Assembly: GCA_963755755.1 (NCBI GenBank)
Contig: CAVWLJ010000011.1
Span: 1-64,000, forward strand
Reading direction: 5' to 3'
DNA length: 64,000 nucleotides
From: DATKNA01 sp963755755
GTDB taxonomy: Bacteria > Actinomycetota > Actinomycetes > Actinomycetales > Kineosporiaceae
The number at the start of each line of letters is the position of its first letter. The stretch's first letter is position 1. The position numbers were made by a program, and so were the translations under genes. Of this stretch, positions 46,995 to 56,134 are shown piece by piece. Under the pieces are notes generated by a model, which searched no databases, was not told the origin of the DNA, and worked only from the letters and a program-made list of their open reading frames with translations.

Positions 46995-48354
46995 TCAGGC
47001 TTCGTTCCAGGCGCGGGCCACGGCGTGCGCGAGGCGCTCGGGGACGCCGGGGCCGCCGTCCGCCGCGAGGAGAACGTGCCGGCCGCCCTCGACGACGAGC
47101 CGCCCGGAGACCACGACACTGTCGACGTCGCCGGCGGCGGCGACCAGCAGCACCTGCTCGGGCAGCGCACCCGCGGTCCGCAGCGTGTCGAGCCGGATGG
47201 AGACGAGGTCGCACAGCGCGCCGACCTGGATGTGCCCGGCCTCCGGCCAGCCGAGCGCCATGTGCCCACTGGGCGCGAGCGCCTCCAGCAGCTCGGGCAC
47301 GGTGAACCGCCCGCGCTGCCCAGACCGGAGCCGCTCGTGCATCTCCAGGCCCCGCCCCTCGGCCAGCATGTCGACCATGACGTGCTGATCGGTGCCGAGC
47401 GTGAGCGGCGCACCGGCGTCCGCCAGTGCGCGCGCCGGGCCCATGCCGTCGGCCAGGTCGCGCTCGGTCGTGGGGCAGACGCAGCACGGTCGTCTCCGAC
47501 TCGCCGAGCAGGGCGATGTCGCGGTCGCTCACGTGCGTCGCGTGGACGGCGGTCGTCGCCGAGCCCAGCACCCCGTGCTCGGACAGCAGCTCCGTGGGGC
47601 TGCAGCCGTACGCGCTCTGGCAGGCCTCGTTCTCCGCCGGCTGCTCCGACACGTGCACGTGCAGGGGACGGGGGCTGCCGTCCTCGCCCACCGCCGCCTC
47701 CACGACGACGTCGAGCTCGTCGGCGGGCACCGCCCGCACCGAGTGCACGGCGGCGGCGACGCGGAAGTTCTCGTCGTCGTCCATCATGCTCACCCGGGTC
47801 GCCCAGCTCTCGGCGTCCTGGTCGTCGAACCGGCGCTGCACGCCCTCGAGGGGCACGTCGATGCCCCCGCGCAGGTAGCACGTGTCCAGCAGGGTGAGCC
47901 GGACGCCGGCGGCCTGGGCGGCGACGCGCAGCGCCTCGCCCATCGCGTTCGGGTCGCCGTACCGTGCGCCGCCGGGGCCGTGGTGCAGGTAGTGGAACTC
48001 GCCGACGCAGGTGATCCCCGCCAGCGCCATCTCGGCGTACACGGCGGTGGCGAGCTCGGCGTAGGTGTCGGGGTCGAGCTTGTCGGCGAGCGCGTACATG
48101 CGGTCCCGCCAGGTCCAGAACGTGCCGCCTCGGCCGTGGGTGCGGCCCCGCAGCGCACGGTGGAACGCATGCGAATGGGTGTTCGCGAAACCGGGCAGGA
48201 CCAGACCGTGGAGCCGGTGGTCCCCGGACTCCGGACGGACGCCGACAGCGACATCCTTGATCATGCCGTCGGGCGCGCACCGTACGCGCACCCCGGCGGC
48301 CGGCCCGCCCGGCAACCAGGCATGCTCGCACCACCACGAGCTGGTCGCCGTCAC
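46995..48354 (-). CDS. hutF: Formimidoylglutamate deiminase
   Basis: Amidohydrolase converting N-formimidoyl-L-glutamate to N-formyl-L-glutamate in histidine breakdown. LHGLVLPGFANTHSHAFHRA, LRGRTHGRGGTFWTWRDRMY, AEMALAGITCVGEFHYLHHG and LTLLDTCYLRGGIDVPL are diagnostic; metal ligands are the HSH pair, HVHVSEQ, HATHVSD and the Asp in TLGTDQHV. One frame shift near 47470 joins RLP(H) to RDLADGMGPARALADAGAPL. ATG/GTG 48354. Other hut genes are not in the window; the M20 gene upstream is the likely operon partner. Confidence 0.88.
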
Positions 48355-48459
48355 GCCCCTGCAACCTCCCTCAGAACAGGAAGGCCGTCCCCCGGTTCGG
48401 GCCTCTCCCAGGACCGGCCTGCTGGTCGGCGCACCGGCTCATCCGCGGATCTCGACGGA

Positions 48460-49837
48460 TCACCCGCACAAATCGGCCAGCACCGCCGCAAGCGAGCGTA
48501 CCCCGATGGCGGTGTCCTCCGGCCGCACCGCCTCCTCGGGGGCGTGCGAGACGCCCGAGGGGTTCCGTACGAAGATCATCGCTGCGGGGACGCCCGCCGT
48601 GGCGAGGATGCCGGCGTCGTGACCTGCGCCGGTGGCCAGGACGGGGAGCGGTCCGACGCCGGCGGCGTCCCCGGCCACGTGGACGACCCGGTCCGTGAGC
48701 GGTCCGCCGAACGGTGTGGCCGGCGTCCAGGACTCCTGCTGGAGGTCGAAACCGACCGCCTTGATCTCGGAGGCGACGGACCGGACCTGCCCCTGCGTGT
48801 CGGCGCGGATGTCGACCCAGGCGACGACGACGGCGGGAACGGCGTTCGCGACGTTCGGGTGCACCTCCACCTTGCCGACCGTCGCGAGCGCGTCCTGCCG
48901 GCCGGCGACGGAGCGGACCGTGGTGATGAGCCGGGAAAGCTCGATCATGGGGTCGTCCCGGTCTGCGAACCGGGCGGTACCGGCGTGGTCGCCGCGGCCG
49001 TGCAGCTCGACCCGCCACCGGCCGTGCGGCCGGATGAGCCCGCAGACGCCGAGCGGGGAGTCGACCTCCTCCGCCGCGAGCGTGAAGCCTTGTTCGACGT
49101 GCACCTCGACGAAGCCGCCGATCCGGCGGAGCACGTCGTCGTCGCGCCCGACGGCGTCGACGTCCAGGCCGGCCTTCGCGGCGGCCTCGGCGTAGGTGAC
49201 GCCGTCATCGTCCACGCGCCCGAGCACCTCGGCGGGCTCGAGCTGCCCGGTGAGCAGGCGGCTGCCGACGCACGGGACGCCGAACCGGCCGCCCTCCTCG
49301 TCGACGAAGCGGACGACGCCGATCGCGCGCCGCGGGGTGAACCCCCGGGCCTTGAGCTCGTCGATCGCGGCGAGCGCGGTGACGACGCCGAGCGGTCCGT
49401 CGTAGGCCCCGCCGTCGGGCACCGAATCGAGGTGGCTGCCGGTGACCACGCCGCCGTACGGCAGCGTGCCGTCCCCGGCGTCCGCCTCGCCCGGCTCGAC
49501 GCCTTCTCCCTCGCCGGCGTCCTCGGCCGACTCCTCGCCCTCGACCGCGTCCCCATCGTCGACCGTCTCGACCGTCTCGACGGCGTCAGGGGGCTCGACC
49601 GTCTCGACCGGCGTCAGCGGGCTCGACCGGCGCGATCTCCGCGTCGGGGTCGCCCCACCACGCCCACTGGTTCCCGCACCGGTCGGTGCTGACCTCGAGC
49701 CCCCGCTCCGTGCAGGCCGCGGCGAACCACTGCGCGAGCCGCGCATCCTCGTCCGTCCAGGCGAGCCTGCGGACGCCGCCGTGCTCGGTCGCCCCGATCC
49801 CGGCGATCTCCTCGAGCAGCGTCTCGACGTCGCTCAC
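48460..49837 (-). CDS. Allantoate amidohydrolase / N-carbamoyl amino acid hydrolase-like M20 peptidase
   Basis: GTG 49837 (VSDVETLLEEIAGIG) follows gaggagg. LAWTDEDARLAQWFAAACTE, CGNQWAWWGD, then the metal site GSHLDSVPDGGAYDGPLGVV, FVDEEGGRFGVPCVGSRLLT, FVEVHVEQG, WRVELHGRGDHAGT, and TGAGHDAGILA. This is the AllC/hydantoinase family. Between GDPDAE and GVVTGSHLD is a ~50-residue acidic insertion (VETVETVDDGDAVEGEESAE) that families lack; a frame shift lies at its start (near 49615). Next to hutF it may hydrolyse N-formylglutamate; a ureide substrate is the alternative. Confidence 0.75.
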
Positions 49838-50251
49838 GTGCTCACGCCTCCTCGACCCCGCATGATCCAGTCTCAAGGGGACACGTCCGTGCCCCTGGTC
49901 GGGCCCAACGTTCCCATGTCGCAGGGGCGGAAGGCCACCGCTCTCCCGGAGCGCCGCGCGCGGGTCCGGCGCGGAACGGCAGGACGGAACGGGGCGTTCC
50001 CGGCCAGAACACCCCAGCTCGTGGTAGGCACAAAAGGGCTGAAGTGCTAGCGTCACGGCTGGTTGCAAGTGCAGTTCCCGAACGTTCACAGGCGCCCGAC
50101 CGTTGACCGCGGGCGGGCGTCATCCGTACAGGGCCTCGTCGATGCGCCTGCCGGGCGCGCCGCTCCGAGGTGGGACGTCGAACACCGCGGCAGCCCGACG
50201 CTCGACACAGGGTCCGCGTCGAACCGCTCCCACTGAAGGAGAAGCACCACC
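49838..50251. other. Divergent intergenic region / csp leader
   Basis: 414 bp between the M20 gene (-) and the cold-shock gene (+). It must contain the csp promoter and probably a long leader RNA, as is usual for cold-shock genes. No motif could be fixed. Confidence 0.5.
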
Positions 50252-50455
50252 GTGGCACAGGGCACCGTGAAGTGGTTCAACGGCGAGAAGGGGTACGGCT
50301 TCATCACCCCTGACGGCGGCCAGCCCGACGTCTTCGTCCACTTCAGCGCGATCCAGGCGTCCGGCTACCGGAGCCTGGAGGAGAACCAGCGCGTGGAGTT
50401 CGACATCCAGCAGGGCCAGAAGGGCCCGCAGGCGGCGAACGTCCGCGCCATCTGA
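50252..50455 (+). CDS. Cold-shock protein
   Basis: 67 residues, the standard CspA-type OB fold: GTVKWFNGEKGYGFITPDGG (RNP1), DVFVHFSAIQASGYRSLEEN (RNP2 VFVHF), QRVEFDIQQGQKGPQAANV. RNA chaperone. GTG 50252 is preceded by gaaggag. Followed by repeats of its own 3' end. Intact. Confidence 0.95.
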   Translation: MAQGTVKWFNGEKGYGFITPDGGQPDVFVHFSAIQASGYRSLEENQRVEFDIQQGQKGPQAANVRAI

Positions 50456-50576
50456 CCTCGCCAGGCCCGAGGGGCCCCCCCTTGCAAGAGGCGGCCAACG
50501 TCCGCGCGATCTGACGTCGCCGGCCCGAGAGGGCCTCCCTCCTGCAAAGAGGCGGCGAACGTCCGCGCCATCTGAC
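50431..50576 (+). repeat. Triplicated csp 3' end
   Basis: ggcggcgaacgtccgcgcca-tctgac, the last codons and stop of csp, recurs at 50490-50515 (two substitutions) and exactly at 50551-50576. The spacing (59 and 61 bp) includes a diverged ggcccgag-gggcc hairpin. Only the first copy is part of the gene. Confidence 0.95.
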
Positions 50577-50591
50577 GCGCCGCCGCATCTT

Positions 50592-50628
50592 CCGAGGGCC
50601 GGCTCCCCGCAACGGGGCGGCCCCTCGG
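50592..50628. terminator. GC-rich hairpin between csp and the ferredoxin-like gene
   Basis: ccgagggcc...ggcccctcgg with an inner ccccg/cgggg stem around caa. It lies between convergent csp and the sucrase-ferredoxin gene. Confidence 0.7.
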
Positions 50629-50647
50629 CCTCTGCGGTCGGCAGCAC

Positions 50648-51575
50648 CTACGGCCGGTTCCGGATCTCCTGGATCGCGGCCGGCTCCAGTCGCCGGGCTC
50701 GTTCAGGCCGGTCGGCGGAGCAGGTCAGGGACGCCGCCGTAGCCCAGCGCGCGACGACGAGGACCTGCCAGCGGCGCCCGCCCCCGACGACCTCCGCCGT
50801 CCAGGCCGGATCGTCCCCCGTCAGCCGGTCGACGCGCAGGATCCCGCGCTCGCGCATCTGCGCCGCGTCGGCCACGTGGTGGAGCGCGGCCTGCTCGACG
50901 GCCGAGCGGCCCACCCGACCGCGGTGGTGCGGCAGGTCGAGGAGCCCGGCGTCGAACGCCTGCATCGGCGGCGACCGCGGACGCCGGGTCGAGCCCGCCG
51001 AACATCTCACCGGAGGGCAGCAGCAGCAGGTTCGCGGCGAACCGGTCCCCGCCCACGTGCGAGCACTCCCACACGTCCCACAGCGGGGCCGCGCGCGCGA
51101 GTTCCAGCGCCACCGGGCGACCTCGGACGGCGCAGCACAGGTCGTGCCGGCCCTGCGTGCAGACGAGGGCGAGGTGCTGGGGGCCTCCGGCGCGGTCGAT
51201 GTCCGGACGCCCCGAGGGGCCGAGGTCGACCTCGAGGAGCTCGTGCTCGTGCCGCCACGCTCCCCAGCGCACGCTGCTCCGGCCGTCGCGGGTGTCCGCG
51301 AGCGCCCACGCCCGGGGCGCGTCCGGCGGCGGCTGGGCATGACGGCCGGGCCGGCGGACGAGCAGGATCCGGACGCCGGCACGGAGGGCGCGGTCCGCGA
51401 GCCGGCCGCTGGAGTAGTGGTCGAGCCGGCTGTCCGAGGGTGCGCTGCGCCCCCAGGGCCCAGGGACCTCGACGAGCAGGAACCGGGCGGCCGGGGGCGC
51501 GGTGGCGAACATCGGGTCCTGCCGCGCGCGGGCGGCGTCCGAGCAACGCGGCGGGACGCCGGGCGCCGCCGTCAC
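50648..51575 (-). CDS. Sucrase/ferredoxin-like [2Fe-2S] protein
   Basis: Thioredoxin-fold ferredoxin of the Suc-Fer-like family: PPRCSDAARARQDPMFATAP, RFLLVEVPGPWGRSAPSDSR, ALVCTQGRHDLCCAVRGRPV (Cys set), WDVWECSHVGGDRFAANLLL, LPSGEMFGGLDP. After one frame shift near 50960 come HHRGRVGRSAVEQAALHHVA and LTGDDPAWTAEVVGGGRRWQ. The Cys residues of CTQGxHDxCC would hold the cluster. GTG 51575 overlaps the stop of the cupin gene (GTGA), so the two are translationally coupled. Presumed electron donor. Confidence 0.8.
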
Positions 51576-52835
51576 TCGGGCACGGCGACGGCGGAGCGCA
51601 GCAGCGTGGCGGCCACCTCGAGCCGGCCGGCGTCGTCCATGGGGCCATCATCGCCCGCGCCGAGTTCGGCCACCGCGAGCACCTCCCCGTCGAGCAGCCG
51701 GCGCAGCGCCGGTTCCGCCGCCGACGGCAGCCGCAGCGTCGTCTCCGGCGTCCGGACGACGAGCTCGGTGCCGGCGGTCGCGACCTCGGCCCGCAGGCCA
51801 CGCCGCCACCGGACGCGGGTCCAGAGATCGAGCGCGGCGACGGCGCGAGCCTGCGCCAGAGGCCCGACCGGCTCGGCGCGGGAGGCGCCGTCGGCGAGCC
51901 GGGTGAGCCGGCGGACGACCGGCTCGACGAGCACGTCCTCCTGCAGGGCGGCGCGCAGGGTGTCGATGACCTCCTGCAGCTCCAGACCGATCGCGGCCGG
52001 GTCCGTGACGTCGACGCCGAGCGGCAGGGGCTCGCGCAGTGCCTCGACGTTCTGCAGCGCCGCGAGGAGCTCGGCCAGCACGTGGGCCCGGGTCCAGGTG
52101 TGGACGCCGACCGTGAGGTGCGCGCTGGTCTCGCCGAGCGCCTGCGCGGCGTGCAGGAACCCGGCAGGCAGGTAGAGCGCGTCGCCGGGACGCAGCACGA
52201 CGTCGATCAGCGGCTTCTGCCGGGCGGCGGCCTCGACGGCGGCCTTGTGGTCCGTCCACGGCTGGTCGCGCGTGGGGTGCCGGAGGACCGGCTCGCGGAT
52301 GAACCAGCGCTTCTCGCCCGCGATCTGCAGGACGAACACGTCGTGCACGTCGTAGTGGTCGCTGAACCCCTGCGCCTGCGGCGGGGTGATGTAGGCGTTG
52401 ATCTGCACCGGGTGCCCGAGGTCGGCGGTGAGCTGCCGTCCGAAGTCGACCAGGGGCGGCGTGGGTGCGGTGCAGCCCCTGCAGCACGATGGTCGCGCCG
52501 TCGGCGTAGAGCCGGGTGAGGGCGGCGTCGTCGGCCTGGTCGTTGATCGTCGCGCCGACCCCGCCGCCCCGGGTGAAGCGGTTCGCGGCGAACGTCTGGC
52601 CGTTCTTCGCGACGCGGAGGAACGGCGTCCGCAGGCCCTGCCGGGAGACGAGCCGGTCGACGGCGTCGAGGTCGAAGAGGTCGCCGAAACCGCCGGGCAG
52701 CTGCTCTCGGGTGCTCAGCGACGCGTCCTGCCCCCAGATCCGGTCCGCGAAGGCGTCGGGCTCGAGGTGCGTGCAGCGCCGCAGGGCGGGGCGGGCGGCA
52801 CCGCTGCCGCCGACCCCGCCCCGCGCACCGGTCAC
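51572..52835 (-). CDS. JmjC/cupin-domain Fe(II)/2-oxoglutarate oxygenase (RoxA-like)
   Basis: About 420 residues: HLEPDAFADRIWGQDASLST, FGDLFDLDAVDRLVSRQGLR, PFLRVAKNGQTFAANRFTRG. After a frame shift near 52465: VQINAYITPPQAQGFSDHYD, VHDVFVLQIAGEKRWFIREP (HxD of the iron site), VVLRPGDALYLPAGFLHAAQ (distal His), then a helical and winged C-terminal part as in ribosomal-oxygenase-type hydroxylases. GTG 52835 is eight bases after the repeat-peptide stop. Expected to hydroxylate a protein or peptide side chain; the upstream DGGA peptide is the obvious candidate. Confidence 0.8.
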
Positions 52836-52842
52836 CTCGGCG

Positions 52843-53237
52843 TCAGCGGCCGGCACCGCTGTCCGCGCCGCCGTCGGCACCACCGTCGCCGCCGAACCCG
52901 GCGCCACCGTCAGCGCCACCGTCTGCGCCGCCGTCGTGCCCACCGCTCACGCCACCCGCGCCACCGTCCGCCGGACCGTGCGCACCACCGTCGGCACCAC
53001 CGTCACCGCCGGGCCGGCGCCACCGTCCGCGCCACCGTCCGCGCCACCGTCACCGCCGGAGCCGGCCCCGCCGTCGGCGCCACCGTCACGCTCGCCGCCG
53101 ACGCCGCCTGCGCCGCCGTCCGCCGGGCCCTGCGCGCCACCGTCCGCGCCGCCGTCGGCACCGCCGTCGTGCTGACCGGAGACGCCGCCCGCGCCGCCGT
53201 CCGCGGGGCCCTCGGTGCTGTACTCGCTGTCGTCCAT
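52843..53237 (-). CDS. DGGA-repeat peptide, putative oxygenase substrate
   Basis: About 131 residues after bridging one shift near 53015. ATG 53237 with aaggag six bases upstream opens MDDSEYSTEGPADGGAGGVS. The rest is made almost only of Asp, Gly and Ala: DGGADGGADGGAQGPADGGA, GSGGDGGADGGADGGAG, GPADGGAGGVSGGHDGGADG, ending DGGADSGAGR. The unit GPADGGAGGVSG(Q/G)HDGG recurs, showing internal duplication. Acidic, no Cys, no signal peptide. First gene of an operon with the cupin oxygenase and ferredoxin. No function is known to me. Confidence 0.75.
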
Positions 53238-53465
53238 GCCCACTCCTTCGTGGCCGCGTCCGCGGCTCGTCCGAGCTCTGCTGGAGCGGTGCACCCCCGG
53301 TCCGGGACCTGCGCCGCACCCCGCACGCTAGGCCCCGGAGGGATCGAGCGCAGGTCGGAAGGTGATCAGTGAACGACGCCCCAGACTCCCACGCAACCGG
53401 GGCCGAGTCGCTCGCCGCCGGAGCCGCGCAGCCGGACGTAGAGACGTCGACCGACTGACGGCTGA

Positions 53466-54710
53466 TCATGGGATGGGCCCGCCACGGCGGGCCAGCTCAG
53501 CCATGCGCCGGCGTGCACGTCGCCGTCCGCGGCCTCTTCGGCCGCCTGGAGCACGCGGAGCACGTTGCGGCCGGCAAGCCGGCGCAGGTCGTCGTCGCTC
53601 CAGCCGCGCCGGCGAAGCTCGCGCGGCGAGCGCCGGATAGGTGGAGACGTCCTCCAGCCCGACGGTCACCGTGTCGACGCCGTCGAAGTCGCCGCCGAGG
53701 CCGACGTGGTCGATCCCGGCGACCTCCCGCACGTGGTCGACGTGGTCGGCGACGTCGCTCGAGCGTGGCCGGCGGCTCGGGGTTCTCCGCGCGCCAGGCC
53801 GCGCCGACGGCGCTCGACCTCCTCCGGTGCGTCCGGCAGCTCCAGGCGCCACCGCCGGGTGAGCCGGGCGAGCTCGATGTGCACGTCGGCCGCGGCCTGG
53901 ACGACGAACCCGGGCACGAAGGTGACCATGCAGACGCCGCCGTTGGCGGGCAGCTGCGCGAGCACCTCGTCGGGGACGTTGCGCGGGTGGTCGCACAGCG
54001 CCCGCGCCGAGGAGTGGCTGAAGATCGACCGGGGCCCGGGTGGCGGCGAGCGCGTCCCGCATCGTCGACGGTGCCACGTGCGAGAGGTCGACGAGCATGC
54101 CGATCCGGTTCATCTCGGCGACGACCTCGACGCCGAACGGGGTGAGACCGCCGTGCACGGGCTCGTCGGTCGCCGAGTCCGCCCAGGGCGTGTTGTCGTT
54201 GTGCGTCAGGGTCATGTACCGCGCGCCGAGCGCGTACAGCATCCGCAGCGCACCCAGTGACCCCCCGATCGAGTGCCCGCCCTCCACGCCGGCGAGCGAG
54301 GCGACCCGCCCCGAGGCGGCCACCCGGACGACGTCTCCTGCGGTGAGCGCGAGTCCGAGGTCCGCCGGGTAGCGGGCGAGCAGACGGTGCAAGGCGTCGA
54401 GCTGCTCGAGCGTGGCCGTGACCGCCTCGTGGCCGGGCAGCGTCGACGGCACGTAGACCGACCAGAACTGCCCGCCCACGCCTCCGTCGCGCAGCCTGGG
54501 CAGGTCGGTGTGCAGCTCGGGCACCGGGCCGGCCACGTCGAGCCGGTCCAGGTCGTAGCCGGTCCGGACCCGCAGCTGCCACAGCAGGTCGTTGTGGCCG
54601 TCCACCAGTGGGGCGGCCCGGAGCAGCTCGCGGATCTCCTCCCGGCCCTGCGACGGCCAGCCGACGCCGGTGACGGCGTCCGAGGACCCGTGCGGCGCGT
54701 GCTCGGTCAC
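53466..54710 (-). CDS. Membrane dipeptidase (M19, renal dipeptidase-like), frameshifted
   Basis: Zinc dipeptidase of the M19 family: LLRAAPLVDGHNDLLWQLRV (HxD), LRDGGVGGQFWSVYVPSTLP, VASLAGVEGGHSIGGSLGAL (Glu ligand), YMTLTHNDNTPWADSATDEP, MNRIGMLVDLSHVAPSTMRD (His). After shifts: NGGVCMVTFVPGFVVQAAAD, DHVDHVREVAGIDHVGLGGD, FDGVDTVTVGLEDVSTYPAL. Three or so shifts between 54040 and 53600 are bridged; the very end is uncertain. GTG 54710 overlaps the DUF1116 stop (GTGA). Last gene of the FdrA operon. Confidence 0.82.
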   Translation of the reverse strand: MTEHAPHGSSDAVTGVGWPSQGREEIRELLRAAPLVDGHNDLLWQLRVRTGYDLDRLDVAGPVPELHTDLPRLRDGGVGGQFWSVYVPSTLPGHEAVTATLEQLDALHRLLARYPADLGLALTAGDVVRVAASGRVASLAGVEGGHSIGGSLGALRMLYALGARYMTLTHNDNTPWADSATDEPVHGGLTPFGVEVVAEMNRIGMLVDLSHVAPSTMRDALAATRAPVDLQPLLGAGAVRPPAQRPRRGARAAARQRRRLHGHLRARVRRPGRGRRAHRARPAHPAVAPGAAGRTGGGRAPSARPGARRTPSRRPRSSDVADHVDHVREVAGIDHVGLGGDFDGVDTVTVGLEDVSTYPALAARASPARLERRRPAPACRPQRAPRAPGGRRGRGRRRARRRMAELARRGGPIP

Positions 54711-56134
54711 GGCATCTCCAGGGGAGGCGCGAGCTCGGCGAGGGCGGCGAGCGCCGCCGGGAAGATCTCTGCGGGCGGCGTGACGAGGCCGGCGCCGACC
54801 TGACCGGTACCGGCGACCCGCCCGGCCATCCCGGTGTTGATCTGCGGCAGGATGCCGGTCCGGACGACGGCCGCGACGTCGATCCCCGTCGGGGTGCCGC
54901 GGAAGTCGAGCACGGGGATCCCGAACGCCGGGTTCTCCGCGAGGGTGATCTCGTACATCCGGCGCGTCGTGGCCAGCGCGAACGGGACGTCGCCGCCGAC
55001 GAAGCGGACGATCGCCGGCGCCGCCGCCATGGCGAAGCCACCGATGCCGGCGGTCTCGGTGATGGCGGAGTCGCCGATGTCGGGGTTGGCGTCGTCCGGG
55101 CCGTAGTCGCCGAGGAAGAGGCCCTCGGGGGTGTTCGCGGGTCCGGTGAACCAGCGGTCGCCCGTGCCGGAGACCTGGATGCCGAAGTCCGTGCCGTTCC
55201 GCGCCATCGCCACGACGACGCTCGACCCGGGGACGTCGCGAGCGGCGTCCGTGGCGAGCTTGCACGCCGGCATGCCCAGGTTGAGGAAGAAGTGGTCGTT
55301 GCCGGCCACGAACTGCACCGCGCGGGCGATGTCGGGCTGCGGGAACGGTGAGTCGATCATCGCGGGCAGGAGCTCGCGCAGGAGCATCAAGGTCCCGGCG
55401 CGGTTGCGGTTGTGCCCCTCGTCGCCCATCTGGATCATCTGCGCCACGATCGCCTTGACGTCGACGCCGCCGCCGGCGTCCCGCGCCGACCGGACCGCGT
55501 GCGCGAGCAGCGGGCCCAGCACCTCGGACATCCACCGCAGCCGCTCGAGCACCTCCGGGCCGTACGCGCCGTAGCGGAGGACCTTGCCCAGGCCCTCGTT
55601 GAGCGAGCACCACGCACGCCCGCCGTGCACGGGGTCCTCGAGCTCGAACACCCACATCGACGGCGAGACCACCCCGGCCATCGGCCCGACGGCGTGCCGG
55701 TGGTGGCACGGCTCCAGGGCCACCGACCCCGAGGCGAGCTTCGCCGCGGCCTCGTCCGGATCGGAGGCGAGACCCTCCAGGACCATGGCGCCCTGGAGCG
55801 CGCCACGCAGCGGGCCCGACGCCCGCTCCCAGTCGATCGGCGGCCCGGCGTGCAGGAACGTCCCCGGCTCCAGGGCCAGGGCCTCGCGGGCGGGCCGGAC
55901 GTCGACGAGCCGTGCGCCGGCCGCGAGCATCCGGCCGACGGCGGTGGCATTGGCCTCGGCGCGCCGGCGGTCGGCCAGCACCCGCGCGAGCGGTTCCTCG
56001 ACACCGTGCCCGGCGCCGAGCGGCGGCCGCCAGTCCACCTCCGCGACGTCGACGGCCTGCGTGCGCAGCGCGTCGGCGAAGAGCGACACCCCGGTCGCGA
56101 CGACGGACGGTTCCCCCTCCAGGAGTCGGCTCAT
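54707..56134 (-). CDS. allG: DUF1116 protein (YlbE/AllG-like)
   Basis: Intact 475 residues: LARVLADRRRAEANATAVGR, LAAGARLVDVRPAREALALE, FLHAGPPIDWERASGPLRGA, CHHRHAVGPMAGVVSPSMWV, NRNRAGTLMLLRELLPAMID, FVAGNDHFFLNLGMPACKLA, DSAITETAGIGGFAMAAAPA. In E. coli the homologue YlbE (AllG) is one of three subunits of oxamate carbamoyltransferase with FdrA (AllF) and YlbF (AllH); all three are here. ATG 56134 overlaps the fdrA stop (ATGA). Symbol given by homology only; the substrate in this organism is not shown. Confidence 0.82.
   Translation of the reverse strand: MSRLLEGEPSVVATGVSLFADALRTQAVDVAEVDWRPPLGAGHGVEEPLARVLADRRRAEANATAVGRMLAAGARLVDVRPAREALALEPGTFLHAGPPIDWERASGPLRGALQGAMVLEGLASDPDEAAAKLASGSVALEPCHHRHAVGPMAGVVSPSMWVFELEDPVHGGRAWCSLNEGLGKVLRYGAYGPEVLERLRWMSEVLGPLLAHAVRSARDAGGGVDVKAIVAQMIQMGDEGHNRNRAGTLMLLRELLPAMIDSPFPQPDIARAVQFVAGNDHFFLNLGMPACKLATDAARDVPGSSVVVAMARNGTDFGIQVSGTGDRWFTGPANTPEGLFLGDYGPDDANPDIGDSAITETAGIGGFAMAAAPAIVRFVGGDVPFALATTRRMYEITLAENPAFGIPVLDFRGTPTGIDVAAVVRTGILPQINTGMAGRVAGTGQVGAGLVTPPAEIFPAALAALAELAPPLEMP

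Noticed and set aside
47392..49692. 766-codon plus-strand frame opposite hutF and the M20 gene
   Set aside because: Antisense shadow of two recognised enzymes; no motif of its own.
50431..50576. CRISPR-like array
   Set aside because: Three units with similar rather than unique spacers, derived from the csp gene end; no cas genes.
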